From positions 3,472,001 to 3,536,000 of the forward strand of contig JAJNNQ010000011.1 in the NCBI GenBank assembly GCA_027886175.1: 64,000 nucleotides of DNA. Direction: 5' to 3'. The position numbers were made by a program, and so were the translations under genes. Below, piece by piece: positions 46,946 through 60,229 of this stretch; the first letter of the stretch is position 1, and every line of letters begins with the position of its first letter. The notes under the pieces are model-generated. The model made no database searches. It worked only from the letters and a program-made list of their open reading frames with translations, and was not told the origin of the DNA. Source of the DNA: Phylloscopus collybita. Lineage: Eukaryota; Chordata; Aves; Passeriformes; Phylloscopidae.

Positions 46946-49900
46946 TGTTGTGGTGTGTTTTTATTGTGTTTCCAATTGCTACTCAATTTTCATGGTCAGT
47001 TTTATACCCCCCTATATTTTGTATTGTTTCAGTATATTTTATCCCTAATGGATTGTTCCTTTCCCCTCTATTGTTGGTTCTGCCCTGGTTGTCTGTCTTC
47101 CCTAGACCTGCCCTTCCCTCCTCCTACAGAATTGTCAATCCTTCCCTCACCCTGCCCCTTCTTCCAGACCCTTCCCTGTCAATCCCCCAACCTTGGACGC
47201 CCCAGTGGTTGGTTTAAACTGTTCCCTCCCCTTGTGTTCTTTCATTGCTCTGTGCATTGTACTCCCCGCCTTATGTTCCTCCCCCATGTCACCCTCATTG
47301 GTTGGAAATTGTATCCTCTCCCCAGACCTCCCCCACTTATAAGCCCCTGCAAGCCCAGGTTCTGTGCCTTTTTCTGTCCCTGACCCTCTGGGCAATAAAC
47401 ACCTTTGGAAATCACCCAGAAGGCCTCTCCCTGTCCCTTGTCCCTGCCCTGGACGCGTGCCACCTGTGCTATAGAGCAGCTGTGCCCTGCAGCTGCACCC
47501 CGGATTGCCTGGCTTTCTGGGGGCAGCCCACTCCTGGCGCTGGTGCCGGGAGCTGGCTGGGCTGAGGGACACCGGCATCGTGTCCTGTCCCCATATCTTT
47601 GCCTGAGAGCCCCTGAATTTTCTGAGTTATAATAATTTGGAGGGATGGAATTTGCATTCTCCACTCCAAGGGAGTCTCTGGCTTTCCCTGGCACACACCT
47701 GTCTTTCAAACTAACACCTTTCTCTGAGTTAGTTACAATGTAAAAGTCAGTTATAATATAAAAGTTAGCTATAATAGTTATACTATAAAAGCATTTCAGC
47801 ATTAAGCATTGTGTATTTTAATATGTTGCTAAGGCCTATGATATAAAATCAATTTATTACGCTGCCTTTTCTGTTGGCTATGCAGTGTACACACAAACTG
47901 ATAGATTGTGTTATACCAGAAAGCAGCTGGAAGGAACTATAAATTGCACTGTATCAAAATAATTGTGATCAATGACAACGCGCAAAAGCTGACGTGAATG
48001 CATAAGGCAATATTGTATTGTCATTAATATTCTTTACATTGTCATTTATAACCGCCTCTGCTTCAGGCACCAAGGGGGCTCATTCACCCCCTGCCCCTGC
48101 ATCCCTGAGAGTCCTCAAGTGCCCCTGAGTGCCCTGAACATCCCTAAGTGTCCCCGAGTGTCTCTGTGTGTTACCTGAGTGTCCCTGAGTGTCCCCAGTG
48201 AGGTCATCCCAGGAATTCCCATCAGGATTTTGAACAGTTTCAATGAAAATCTCCAGAACATTGCCTGATTTTGTCTCACTGTGCAGGGAGAGGGGAGGGG
48301 ACAAGTGACACCAGCCATGTTCCCGATGATGCCATCACCCCAATGATGTCCCCATGCTGTTAAGAATGGGGCCAGCAGACCAGCTCCTTTGTAAAGGCCT
48401 TTATTGAAAAACAGCGCTGGGTGGGGGCCCGAGGGGTCGCGCACACGGCCACTGCTCCCGCTGGACGGCGCCGAGGAGGACACGGCAGAGCTGGGGCTCC
48501 CGTCCCCACCAGAGTCCCTGGGAAGTCACTTGTAGGGTCGTGCTCCGGGGCTGTCACACTGGCCCGGTACTGTCCGGTCATGGCGAGGAGTCGGAGGTCT
48601 TTAGTTGGTAGCCGGATGTTCACCACTGTTTTCCTCAGCTGAAGAAGTCACTTTCAGTCTTTGGTGTTGTAATGGCTCGTTGCCTTTGGGGTCTTTACCC
48701 TGAAATATTGTCCCATCGTTCCCTGGTGTCTCCTCATTTGCATCTGCGCCATCTTGGGGAGCAGTGGCAGTGGTTCCCGACGGGAAATGGATTCCGGTGT
48801 ACAATGGAAGGGGATCAATGGAGTGAAATCATCAATAACAGGTAAGTAATTAACGTCCTTTAACATGAACAGGTGTTGTGGTGTGCCTTTAAGGTTTTCA
48901 AGGTGGGCTCCCTTTTGGAGATTCTTCCCCTCCCCCAGGGTAGGTTTTTCCCAGCCAACCCTGAGGGAATGATTATAATACACCGGGTTTACCAAGCAAC
49001 CTGAGATTCTGCAGGGGCTGCCCATCGAAGGAATTGGCCCCGGCAGAGAGGGCCCACCCCTCCTCACAGGTGATTTGACCTTTAGGCTGCCCTTTAGCCC
49101 TCGGGTCACGCCCTGTCCCTCTCTGAGAGGTAGGCTGTGTGCCCTCCCCCTTCCCCCTCTCCCAGGTGAAAACCCAGCACAGGCACATGGTCGGGGTTCT
49201 GCTCAGGGCAGTCACACGGTTCAGAAGTGCTGCTGTAACTGGAATAAAATCTCTGGACAAGACTCCTGAGGCAGATCCGTTTCCTTTCTCCACTGATTCA
49301 TCCAACCTCTCTGAAGGAGCCATGCAGGATTCATCTTGCTACATTTACCCTGGGTCCTACGCTGCCTGAAACAAGCCTGGACTTGTCTGAGGGGTCTGTG
49401 CCTGTGTTAGCAGTGCAGGGAGAGGATCCTTTTGGGACTGTTATAAATGCACATTTTAGAGCTGGCTTTTCGCAAATATTGAAATGAATGTTATACATAT
49501 AGTGTAAGAAGGTTTTACTGTATTTCCTTTTATTTGTGGAATTTAAAAATATAACGAAGGTATATTTTCAGATTGTAACGAAGTAGAGATGGGGGTTGTT
49601 GGTTTTCTTTTTTAACGCCTCAACTAGATAGAAGACAGAAGGGATGTCTGGAATTCCTGAACTAAAGATTTCTGATAAAGAACAATTAAGCCTTTGAAAG
49701 TTTGAATCTTCAGAAGACAGATTTACAACATACATCTAGACTGTGTGGTATCCCACAGGTAAACTGTATGCGTAGGGGGGTCTTGAAACCAAAATGAATA
49801 TTTGAATCATGCATTAGCTTATTTAAATATGTAACACCAAGACATTTAAACACCAAAGAATTTAGAATGGGCGGTGTGTTGCTTTTCACCCTCAGCTGAG

Positions 49901-50501
49901 AAGCTATCATTTTTGTCTCCTTATCTATTTTTATTCTATTTTATTTTCTTTTTATTAAGCTTATAAATTAATAGAACAAGGTGAAACGCCGTTTTTCACA
50001 CTGCTGGGACATCTTGCTGGCCCAGCTTGCTGCTGCCGAGAGTCCTGCAGGGGCACTGGGAGGGGCAGCCCCAGGGCTCTGGGAAGCAAAGCCTCTCCTC
50101 CATCCCTTCCCGTCCCGGACAAAGCCGCCATCACCGCGCGCTCCCCGAGCCCGCGCCACAGCGCCCCCTGCAGCCGCGGGGGGATCATCGCACCTGCCCT
50201 GCCCACCGGGAGCCACCAGCGCCCCTGCCGGCTGTGCCCGGAACTGCACCCCAGGGGAAAGTGCCGCGCTCAGGGAAGCTGTTCCTGGGCTCCTGGTTCT
50301 GTTTGTTATCAATGCTGTGGTTGGTGTTTGTTTGCCTGGTTATACACACCAGGAAAGAACTGGGATTCCTGACCCCATAGCTGTGCCTGAGAGCCCCTGA
50401 ATTTTCAAAATTATAATAATTCAGAGGAAGGGGGTTTGAATTCTCTGTTCCACGGGAGGCTCCTCCTTCCTCAGCAGACACCTGTCGTTCAAACCTAGAC
50501 A

Positions 50502-50986
50502 CCATGAGATGATCATGACGATGCGATGACCGTGATTGTGACCCTGCCCAGGAGATGATCATGACCATGAGAACGCTGTGACCATGAGATGACCACAACA
50601 CAGCTCTGAGGTGATCGAGATCATGAGCTGACCATGAGATGAACATGACATAACCATGGCCATGAGGTCATCATGGCCATGAGAAGACCGTGACCATCAG
50701 ATGACCATGACACAACCATGAGCATGAGATCGTGCCCATGAGAGGACCATGAGTATGAGGTGATTGTGATCAGTAGACGACCATGAACATGAGATGATGG
50801 TGCTCAGGAAATGACCATGACATGACTACAACTGTGACCATGAACGTGACTGTGGCAATGTGTTGACCACAATATGACCATGACCATTTGATGACCATGA
50901 GCATTTCATGACCATGACCGTGAGGTGACCATGACCTAACCATGGCCATGGGGTCATAAAGATTATTAGATGAGCAAGAGATGTGT
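50502..50986 (+). repeat. CATGAGATGACCATGA satellite, D2 copy
   Basis: Longer than the D1 array, with extra GACCATGAGCATTTC and GTGAGGTGACC units near 50,893-50,960. Flanked by the same two LTR ends. Confidence 0.8.
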
Positions 50987-52065
50987 AGTGGTTTAGGGCA
51001 AATTTGGGAGGAAACCTCTTAAGGGGCTCTCCCTCCCCTCCCCCAACGGGTTCAGGAGTGACCTCCTCAGAGAGAAGTGGAAAGAAACCTGTTTAATTAA
51101 ACTGGCAAAGCACTCCCCAGCACAATAAATTGAACAATACCAGATGACAAGAACTTTGTGCTGCTCTGGAGAGATGACAAATTCAGAAAGAAGTCTCTCC
51201 TGTAGGTCGTTGCGCTACTCTCAGTAACTCCAGCACTGGGAAAAGTTGCTGCGCAGGGTGGATCTTGGTGGGTCCCAGGTGCAAGCTCCCACGGAGCCCC
51301 CCGGGTCCTCAGTCTGGAGAGGTTTGAACAGTTCCAAAGAAAGGCAAATAAAAAGGGAAAGAAAGAAAAAAAACAGGAAAAAGAAAACTGAAGCTTCTCC
51401 GCCTCAGCCAGATTCACTAACTAAATAAAAAGAAGGGTAAAAGAGAGAGGGGAAAAAAACCCCTCACTGTCTCATGTCTCTGTGTTATTGACTCCCACTC
51501 TCAAGGCCAGCACAGAAGGGGAAAGTTTCTGAAAACAAACTGTGTGCTTCTCAACAGATTTTTACTCTCAGACCTCATATTAAAGGTACAGAGGGTAATA
51601 TCCAGCATAAACCCTACAGACAATTGGGGATATAAACAACGTAACATCACACTAGGACACTCCTGGAAAATAGGAAATCAAAATTGTGGAATCCCTGAGG
51701 TTGAAAAAGACCTCCAAGACCATCCAGTATTCCTTGAGGCCACCAGAAGAGAGGATTGAACACAAAAGATTATCTCCAGTTGAAAGTCAACAAATCCGCT
51801 CTCCCCAAGGAATTCCCAGTGTTTGTCTGTGTAGTGATGGATGTTCTTGCCCCTGCGTTCATCCAGGTGCCCACAGGGAGCCAGGAAGATGTGGAACCCC
51901 CCCAGCCAGGTGCCTTCCCAACACGGATCACCAGGAACATAGAGCACCAGGGCTCTGCCCAACAGGGGTCACTGGGGATCATCCAATGCCGATCCTCCCA
52001 CGGGGGATGGAGCTGCAGCAGCGCACGAAGCTCTTCCCGCTCTCAGGGCACTCCCAGGGCTTCCC

Positions 52066-52807
52066 TCAGTGGTGCCTCTGTTCGTGTTTGGTCAAATTAG
52101 AGCTCTGTGAGAAGCTCTTCCCACACTCAGGACACTCGAAGGGCCTCTCCCTGGTGTGGATGCGCCGGTGCCTGATGAGGTGTGAGTTGCGTTTGAAGCC
52201 CTTCCTGCAGTCCGGGCAGCGGAAGGGCCTCTCCTCCGTGTGAATCCGCTGATGCAGGAGAAGATTGGAGCCGGTCTGAAACCTCTTCCCACACTGGGGA
52301 CACTCGTAGGGCCTCTCCCCGGTGTGGATGCGCTGGTGGATTTTCAGGTTGGAGCCCAGTCCAAAGCCCTTCCCACATTCCAAGCAGGTGTAGAGTCCTT
52401 CACCAGTGTGGATCACCTGGTGCTGGATCAGGGCTGAGCTATCTCTGAAGCTCTTCCCACATTCCCCACACTTGTAGGGCTTTTCCCCACTGTGAATCAT
52501 CTGGTGTTGCCTAAGATTGCCATTCTGGCTGAAGCTCATCCCACACTCCCCACACTCATAGGGCCGTTCCCCAGTGTGGATCCTCTGGTGCTGGATCAGC
52601 TTGGACCTGCAGCTGAAGCCCTTCCCACATTCCAAGCACTTGTGGGGCTTCTCCCCTCCATCAGGCTTCTCCTCCAGCTCTGAGCTCCGGCTGGATCTCC
52701 GGCCGCCCTCCTGGCACAGGGGGGGGTCTTTCCTCCTCGCAGCTCCCTGGGCTGGGTTTCCAGCCCCTCCTCCTGCGGGAGCTCTGGGGCTTTTCCTCCT
52801 CCTCCAT
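52066..52807 (-). pseudogene. Z8: type B zinc-finger gene, frameshifted, 7 fingers
   Basis: The usual start (52,807, [15 protein letters not shown]) is present, but a run of eight G (plus strand, about 52,719-52,726) replaces the run of seven in Z4. The frame shifts before the fingers, and the protein from this start would end near 52,661 without any finger. The finger array itself is intact in its own frame: seven complete C2H2 fingers ending HEQRHH-stop at 52,066. That frame stays open upstream to about 52,854 but only with an atypical N-terminus. Either a real one-base insertion or a homopolymer sequencing error. Confidence 0.8.
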
Positions 52808-53147
52808 CCGGACACTCCTTGGGAATGAAAAATCCTGGTTTGGTGAAAAAACAACAGGAGAGCACCTTAGGCTGGGCGTTCCTCCTTGGCCAAGCTCATC
52901 CCAGGAAATCATTGGGCACCTTGTGTCTGTAAGAACCTACACAACACCAAGATTCAGCCCTAAAGTCCTCCAAACATCAAGAGACAGAACAAAAACTCCC
53001 CAAACACCAAGACTCAGAGAAAACCTCTTCTAAAACATAAAGGTTCAGCCCCTTGCAGAAACCCAAAGCACCAACATTTAGCCCAATAAAGCTCAGAAAC
53101 ACCAAGATTCACTCCCAGGAAAATCCTGGATCCCCCTCCCCGCTCAC

Positions 53148-53190
53148 CTGCTGCATGTGGGGGGGCAACGCTCCCGGGGCTGGGGGAGGC
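53148..53190 (-). promoter_or_regulatory. Putative 5' noncoding exon of Z8
   Basis: The minus strand reads CCCCCACATGCAGCAG|GTGAGCGGGG, the same as upstream of Z6. Upstream of it the sequence changes to a scrambled piece of promoter block (GATTACAAGCTGTCCTCCAAATAATAACC), so the original promoter may be gone. Confidence 0.4.
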
Positions 53191-53311
53191 ATTTATAATT
53201 TGAATTGCATCATTAGATTACAAGCTGTCCTCCAAATAATAACCACTCAATCCACTCAAAGGAGGACCGCGACATTTCCCATCGATGCTGCGATCAGATT
53301 ATCTCTTAGCC

Positions 53312-53911
53312 CAGGCACCCGCGGGAAGGAGACCGCGGGCAGCCGCTCCCGCAGCGCCCTCAGGGCACGGGGAACACGGCGCGGACACGGCACAACCCAG
53401 CCACAGCCAGAGCCCGCTGCCGCCCCCTCCGCCCGCAGCCAGCCCCGAGCCCCGGCACAACCCAGCGCGGCTCCCACCTGCGCCGGGGCCGCCTCCGAGC
53501 TCCGCCGCCGCCGCCGCCTTCTCCACACCGAGGATCCGAAAATGGCGCCCCTGAAAAGCCAGGGCTGTCCTTCTGCCTGCTCTGCCCAATCAGCGCGCAG
53601 CCGGAGCCAGCAGTGACGGCACCATCAGCCAATGGCAGCGAGCAAGGGGCGGGCTCTGCACACGGCCCAGCCCCGCCCCGCGCTCTCAGGCCCCGCCCCC
53701 GGGCTGTCTGAGGGCAAAGCCGCAGATGAGGAACAGCCCTGGGACGGGCCCGGGCCCGAGGCGGGATGGAGCTGAAAACACAAACAAAGTTCTCCGCACC
53801 TCCCGCACCGCCTTGCCCAGCCCTGCCTGCTGGGTGCCTCCGACTCAGCGGGAAGCCCTCGAGCCCCACTTCTCCTACCCCCTACCTAGGAGCATCAGTT
53901 CGTCACTTTGA
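53312..53911 (+). promoter_or_regulatory. CpG-island promoter fragment cut by an ERV
   Basis: Matches 1,345-1,945, including GAAAATGGCGCC at 53,538-53,549, CCAAT and GC boxes. On the left it is joined to a block fragment at GGCACCCGCGGG. On the right, homology ends at CACTTTGAT and retroviral pol sequence begins with the next bases. A plus-strand transcript from this island would run into pol. Confidence 0.65.
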
Positions 53912-53914
53912 TGA

Positions 53915-56476
53915 CTGAGACTGACTGTAGATTACCGTGGCCTGAATGAGGTCACACCACCACTGAGCGCTGCTGTGCCAGACATGTTGGAGTTGCAGTA
54001 TGAGCTGGAGTCCAAGGCAGCAAAGTGGTACGCGACCATTGACATTGCCAATGCCTTCTTCTCCATTCCTGTGGCAGCAGAGTGCAGACCCCAGTTTGCT
54101 TTCACCTGGAGGGGTGTGCAGTACACCTGGAATCGGCTGCCCCAGGGGTGGAAGCACAGTCCCACCATCTGCCATGGACTGATCCAGGATGCACTGGAAA
54201 AGGGTGAGGCTCCGGACCATCTACAGTACATAGATGACATCATTGTGTGGGGGAACACGGCAATGGAAGTCTTTGAGAAAGGAGAGAAGATCATCCAAAT
54301 TCTCCTGGAAGCCGGTTTTGCCATCAAGAAGAGCAAAGTCAAGGAACCTGCCCAAGAGATCCAGTTCCTGGGAGTGAAGTGGCAAGATGGACGGCGTCAG
54401 ATTCCCACTGAGGTCATCAATAAGATCACTGCCATGTCCCCACCGACCAACAAGAAGGAAACACAAGCTTTCCTAGGGGCCATTGGCTTTTGGAGGATGC
54501 ACATCCCTGAGTACAGTCAGATTGTGAGCCCTCTCTACCTGGTTACCCGCAAGAAGAATGATTTCCACTGGGGCCCAGAACAGCAACACGCCTTTGCCCA
54601 GATCAAGCAGGAAATCGCACATGCGGTAGCCCTTGGCCCAGTCAGGACGGGACCAGAGGTAAAGAACGTGCTCTATTCTGCAGCCGGGAGCCATGCTCTG
54701 TCCTGGAGCCTGTGGCAGAAGGTGCCAGGTGAGACTCGAGGCCGGCCACTGGGATTCTGGAGCCGAAGCTACAGAGGGTCTGAAGCCAATTACACTCCCA
54801 CAGAGAAGGAGATCTTGGCCGCCTACGAAGGAGTTCAAGCTGCCTCAGAGGTGATTGGCACTGAAGCACAACTCCTCCTGGCACCCCGACTACCGGTGCT
54901 GGGGTGGATGTTTAAAGGAAAGGTTCCCTCCACCCACCATGCTACCGATGCCACATGGAGCAAATGGATCGCCCTCATCACTCAGCGCGCCCGTATTGGT
55001 AACCCGAATCGCCCTGGGATTTTGGAAGTAATCACCAACTGGCCAGAAGCTGAGAACTTCAGTCTCACTGACGAAGAAGAACAAGTAACCCGGGCTGAAG
55101 AAGCTCCACCATACAACCAACTGCCAGCAGAAGAAACACGCTACGCTCTTTTCACTGACGGTTCCTGTCGCATCGTAGGGATGAACCGGAAGTGGAAAGC
55201 AGCCGTATGGAGCCCCACACGACAAGTTGCACACGCCACTGAAGGAGAAGGTGGGTCAAGCCAGCTTGCTGAACTCAAAGCTGTTCAATTGGCCCTGGAC
55301 ATTGCTGAAAGAGAGAAGTGGCCGAAGCTCTACCTCTACACTGATTCGTGGATGGTGGCTAATGCTCTGTGGGGCTGGCTGGAAAGGTGGAAAAAAGCCA
55401 ACTGGCAGCGTAGGGGAAAACCAATCTGGGCTGCTGATGAGTGGAAGGACATTGCCATCAGGGTAGGGAAACTACCTGTGAAAGTCCGTCATGTGGATGC
55501 CCATGTCCCCAAGAGTCGGGCTAATGAGGAGCACCGGAACAACGAGCAAGTAGATCAAGCTGCGAGGATAAAGGTATCCAAGGTAGACTTGGATTGGCAA
55601 CACAAGGGAGAGTTGTTCCTAGCTCGGTGGGCCCATGATGCTTCAGGTCATCAGGGCAGAGATGCCACCTATAAGTGGGCACGAGACCGAGGGGTGGATC
55701 TAACCATGAACAGTATTTCACAGGTTATCCACGACTGTGAGACGTGTGCTGCCATCAAGCAGGCCAAGCGGGTGAAGCCCCTCTGGTACGGTGGACGGTG
55801 GTCCAAGTACAAGTATGGGGAGGCCTGGCAGATTGATTACATCACCCTGCCCCAAACCCGCCAAGGCAAGCGCTACGTGCTGACCATGGTGGAAGCCACC
55901 ACTGGGTGGCTGGAGACCTATCCTGTGCCTCATGCCACCGCCCGGAACACCATCCTGGGCCTGGAAAAACAAGTCCTGTGGAGACATGGCACCCCTGAGA
56001 GAACTGAGTCGGACAACGGGACTCATTTCAAGAACAGCCTCATAAACACCTGGGCTAAGGAACACGGCATTGAATGGATATATCACATCCCTTATCATGC
56101 ACCAGCTGCCGGGAAAGTTGAACGGTGCAATGGACTGCTTAAGACCACCCTGAAAGCACTTGGCGGGGGGACCTTCAAAAATTGGGAAGTGAACTTAGCA
56201 AAGGCCACCTGGATGGTCAACACCCGAGGGTCTATTAATCGAGCTGGTCCTGCCCAGTCTACCCCTTTGCACACAGTGGATGGAGACAAAGTCCCTGTGG
56301 TACATATGAGAGGTATCTTAGGAAAGACTGTTTGGGTAAACCCCACCTTGGGCAAAGGTGAACCCACCCGTGGGATTGTTTTTGCTCAAGGACCTGGTTA
56401 CACTTGGTGGGTAATGCAGAAAGATGGGAAAACCAGTTGTGTTCCACAGGAAAACCTAATCCTAAGTGAGAACTGA
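53915..56476 (+). mobile_element. pol: ERVL-like pol, long open frame, 5'-truncated
   Basis: Open from 53,915 (first ATG 53,984) to the stop at 56,474-56,476, about 850 codons without interruption. Reverse transcriptase: first catalytic Asp in TIDIANAF, YIDD at 54,227-54,238. RNase H: FTDGS at 55,151 and the YTDSW Asp near 55,341. Integrase: zinc motif H..H..C..C (about 55,630-55,750), then core Asp (QIDYIT, about 55,832), Asp (ESDNGTHF, about 56,006) and Glu (KVERCNG, about 56,118). gag, protease, the start of reverse transcriptase and the 5' LTR are absent, and no env follows. These proteins would copy and integrate retroviral DNA, but this locus lacks parts essential for a provirus. Class III (ERVL-like) is inferred from architecture and motif style. 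Confidence 0.85.
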
Positions 56477-56477
56477 G

Positions 56478-57219
56478 TGTGAGGGTTCATTCTGTATAGT
56501 GGAGTTTATTAATTTAGGTATGATACAGATGGTAATAGAATAAGGGGTGGATAATGTTCTGGGTTGTGGAGCCGGGTTTTGTATATTCTATTTACATCTG
56601 TTTTGGGGCCTGATGACCCACCTTGATAGGCCATTGTTACCTTCCCCAGCCTGTGCGGTGCATTTGCATTTCTATACATCTCATGCCCTGGCGGTGGGGG
56701 GTGGGGGGGAGGGGGGGTGGCCGGGGGTTGGCGGTTCGGCCCTGCTGCAGGAGCGGGGTGCTCGGCGCTTCTTTCGCTGCGGGGTGGCAAGATCTTCGTC
56801 TCCTGTGCTGGCCATCCTGTCTCCCTCCTCGCCGTACCTGAACCGGTTTCTTTGCAGAATCATCTCTGCTCCAACAGGATCACGTCTGCCATTTCAGAAG
56901 TGTTTGGACTGTTTACGTTTGGACTGTTATCAACATCCTGAATCACAGGGTCAGATTGAAATTCTGACTTTGTCAGGGTTTTCTTCTAAAATTATTGTTT
57001 ATTTGTTTATTTGTTTGTTTGGTTGGGTGGTTTTGTTTCCTATCATATTTGTATTGTTAATACCTCCTAGTAAAGAACTGTTATTCCTATTCCCAACATC
57101 TTTGCCTGAGAGCCCTTGATTGCAAAATTATAATTCATCGGGGTGTGAGGGGTTGGTATTCTCCATCCTAGGGGAACCTCAGTTTCCCTGGCAGATACCT
57201 GTCTTTCCAAACCAAGACA
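56478..57219 (+). mobile_element. 3' end and LTR of the ERVL-like element
   Basis: The LTR ends TCTTTCCAAACCAAGACA at 57,219. A polypurine-like run (GGTGGGGGGTGGGGGGAGG) lies at 56,691-56,717 and is followed by TGGCCGGGGG, so the LTR may start at 56,718; a start at 56,478 (TGTGAGGG) is also possible. The GTTTATTTGTTTATTTG and TTTGTATTGTTAATA words match the partial LTR at 43,950-44,247. Confidence 0.6.
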
Positions 57220-58318
57220 CCAAAACATGCAGGCACGAGCAAGGCAACACCAACTGAATCATGTCTAGACCCACTAAGCTGTACGTAGACACTTTGTAAG
57301 ATGGTACCAGAAACAGAGGAGATGGAGGATAGATTGCTCTTAGCACTCAGCCAGATGCATAATTCTTTGGAAGGTCTGGAATATCAGTGATCCAATTGAA
57401 GATGTGTCAGCTGAAATAAGTCATGTGTTAGCCTCATTCAGTGACTAAGAAATAGAACAGCCATTGATGTCCAAGCTGAGTCACAGCTTCTGCACATTTC
57501 CTGAAATAAGTTTTGATTGCTAATGACGAAGCAGTTGAAACTCCTGTATTTGTTTGTACTGTAATTTGCAGGCAGCAGAACGTTGGGATACAGACTGTTT
57601 AAAAGATGAGACAAGTAGCTGGAATGAACGGAAGCCGTATTTCAGATAGGTTGTGTGAATAAGCAATGGTGTCCTAGAATTACCTCCCTCTGTTGTTCTT
57701 TATTCTCTTATTCTTCCTTCCTTGTGCTGCTGTACATGCATGTCAGGAGGAATGCGGCAGAAGTGACCCTTCTGACACTGTGACTGAGAGATACCAGCAC
57801 TTTAAAAAAACTGGAGCAGATAAAAGAAATCCTAAAAGAATCCCCAAGTAGGGGAGCAGAGAGTGTTCCTAAAGGCAGTCTTGTTCATATGGTGTTGGTT
57901 TCTACATAAAAAGCATGAAACTTGATAATTTTAAACCTTTCCTTTGTATATAGATACGGTTGGTTTTGTTGTTGTTTCTGTTGTTTGTTTGTTTGTTTTA
58001 ATTTAAGATTGGGTGGTTTTCGGGCTGGGGTTAGCAGGAAGGATTTTAAGACTGCAAAACTCAGGAGTCCTCTTGTTTGTTCTGTGCATTTCATGAATTG
58101 CAGTCCTTAACTTCAGTGGAGTTTTACAGTGAAAGAAGAAAGACAGCTCAACAGCAGCACCTTCCCAAACCAAAGTGTCATGGAGTGGTCTGCACGACTT
58201 GGGATTTTGCCATGGAAGGTACTGGACATCCTTGAGTGTGTGGGATGGAACAAGAAGAAACAAGTTGATTGTTGCTTTCCACACTTGTAGTGGTGTGTTA
58301 TTGTATTTGTGTTCTGAT
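57220..58318. other. No gene seen
   Basis: AT-rich single-copy sequence. Short frames only. A GTTTGTTTGTTTG microsatellite lies near 57,985. Some sequence just before 58,319 could be ERV internal debris because an LTR follows, but no retroviral motif is visible. Confidence 0.4.
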
Positions 58319-58837
58319 TGTTATAAATGTGCTGCCCAATTATCCAATAATAAAAACAAAACAAAATTTAAATGTAGTAGAAATTTTAATTAAGCAGCTT
58401 GATTATACAAAATTGAATACAATCAAACAATGAATAATAGTAAATAATTGGTTTGGTTAATAATGCATAAGCAGAAACATAAACCGCGGGGTACGGAGCA
58501 GGACCTTGGAATCCCACCCCCCGTACAAACGAGATAACCTCGCGCTGGCCCCTTTATAGAGTGAGCCAATGTGTGCCACCACCCATCTCCACCTATTTTC
58601 GATTCGTAAGATTTGCATCACTTGTTTGTATCACCACCTTTACTATGCATGCTTCATCATCTCTTTTAGGGAGTTGTGCCTCTTTTTGGAGGTCTTCTGA
58701 GGAAGGCTCATCCTCTTCATCACGTGTCCTTTGAATAACCTTTCTTGTTGCTCATGCATATTTAGCTGCCTCTTTAGTTACACATGCGGACTAAACTTGT
58801 ATTATATAAGCAAATACCAAGTTTGAACATTTCGGCA
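58319..58837 (+). mobile_element. LTR, family 4, second copy
   Basis: TGTTATAAATGTGC...TATATAAGCAAATACCAAGTTTGAACATTTCGGCA. It shares start and end with 29,464-29,917 but keeps a middle part (CCGCGGGGTACGGAGC, CCTTTATAGAG) absent there. No target duplication is seen. Confidence 0.55.
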
Positions 58838-60200
58838 TTTAAAAGATCGTGTCTGAAGTTATTGAAGTTACATAGACAGTGGTTGCCACCATCAGTGCTG
58901 TGGGGTTGCTGGGTTTGTAGTTTGTTTTGGAGTTCTTGTCTGTCTGTTTGTCCCTCTTCCCCAAACAGTGACTGCCTTGCAGGTGTTTTGCTATTTGGAA
59001 TTTCTCTTCCTTTATCAACATCACAGTAGCAATGGAGGAGGTGGCCTTACCCACTGGATAAGTGACCTTTCCATAATATTTTCAGAATTTCCAAGTGTGT
59101 GCAAATCCCTCCTAACCCTCCATATTGGCTGATATTATAAGCTTTGTGTATGAGTATGGCGAAAGTTGTGGTTTCAGGTTGCTCATAAACCCTCCACCAC
59201 AATGATGAATGCTGACATTTGGTGGGATTTCCTCCCCCCTCCCCAGTGACCTACATCCCATGAATGCCATGCTGCTGTGGTGCTAGGGCTGTGTGTCTAC
59301 TCTGTCCATTAATTGAAAATCAGATATATTATCCAAAAAGGAAAAAACCCCTCACTTTTTATTACCTTGAAATAGCACCATAGAAAACCATAGAAAGGGA
59401 ATAAAAAAATCAATGTCATACAATATGTGACAATACACACAATGCCATGCAACATACGAGTTACATCTGATAAATTGGCCACCACATAAATTATGGTATT
59501 GGTACTGGGTATCAGTTGTTACTCCTGTCTCTTAGATTCTGGTTTTGAAATTCCTTTCTGCAGATATGATCTCCCATTTCTCAGGGAGGTGCTGACATGA
59601 AGTTTCTCTCACAGGACTCTTTCAGTTTTGAAGTTTTCACTGTTCCAGCAAGTCCTAGGAGCTATGGGAAAACTTCCCCCTCTCTTTTCAAAGGTTCTTG
59701 TACACATGTGCACGATGCAAAAGCACACATAAAAGACCTGTCCTAATCCATGTTAGCAGGAAAAAACATGGAAATGAAAGGTTAAGTTGATCTTTTAAAT
59801 TTCTTTCAGGAAAAAAAAGTCCACTTAGAAATAGAAATGACCTCTCTGACAATGCTTGGGAGGTATGTATTCCACATATTTGAGAGCTATATCTGCTTTC
59901 TGTTTATGATGATGGGCTGTCTGAACATATCTACTACACAGGAATAATTGCTCCAGTGCTCTTCCAGCATAAATGGGGGCAAGGATCTAAACTAGCTGCC
60001 CTCTGCTACATCCTGGCATTTCTCTGCTCACTTCCTCTGAAGATGCCTAGCTGTGGAAGTATTTGTGGAAACAAATCAAGATTGTTATTTACAATTAACA
60101 ATCTTTATTGATTGATTAATTAATTCCCTCACAGCCTCAGTGCTAAACCTGAATGGTTAACGTCAGATGTCAGTTTTTGGGAATGACTAGTTCCTCTATG
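58838..60200. other. No gene seen
   Basis: AT-rich single-copy sequence with scattered short frames. Contains imperfect short repeats (CCATAGAAAACCATAGAAAGGG near 59,380; ATTGATTGATTAATTAATT near 60,107). No splice-bounded exon stands out. Confidence 0.4.
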
Positions 60201-60229
60201 GTTTGAACAGACCTTGTGTGATCTCATAA

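Larger units (their letters stand above)
46946..53030. repeat. Segmental duplication D2 (partner D1 at 16,521-22,520)
   Basis: Same order as D1: family 1 LTR (46,946-47,580), U-family 3' ghost (47,710-48,360), element E (48,365-49,438), family 2 LTR (49,439-50,501), CATGA satellite (50,502-50,986), minus LTR (50,987-51,500), then Z8. Differences are scattered substitutions, a few short indels and a longer satellite. The left edge is exactly the LTR start. Confidence 0.8.
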
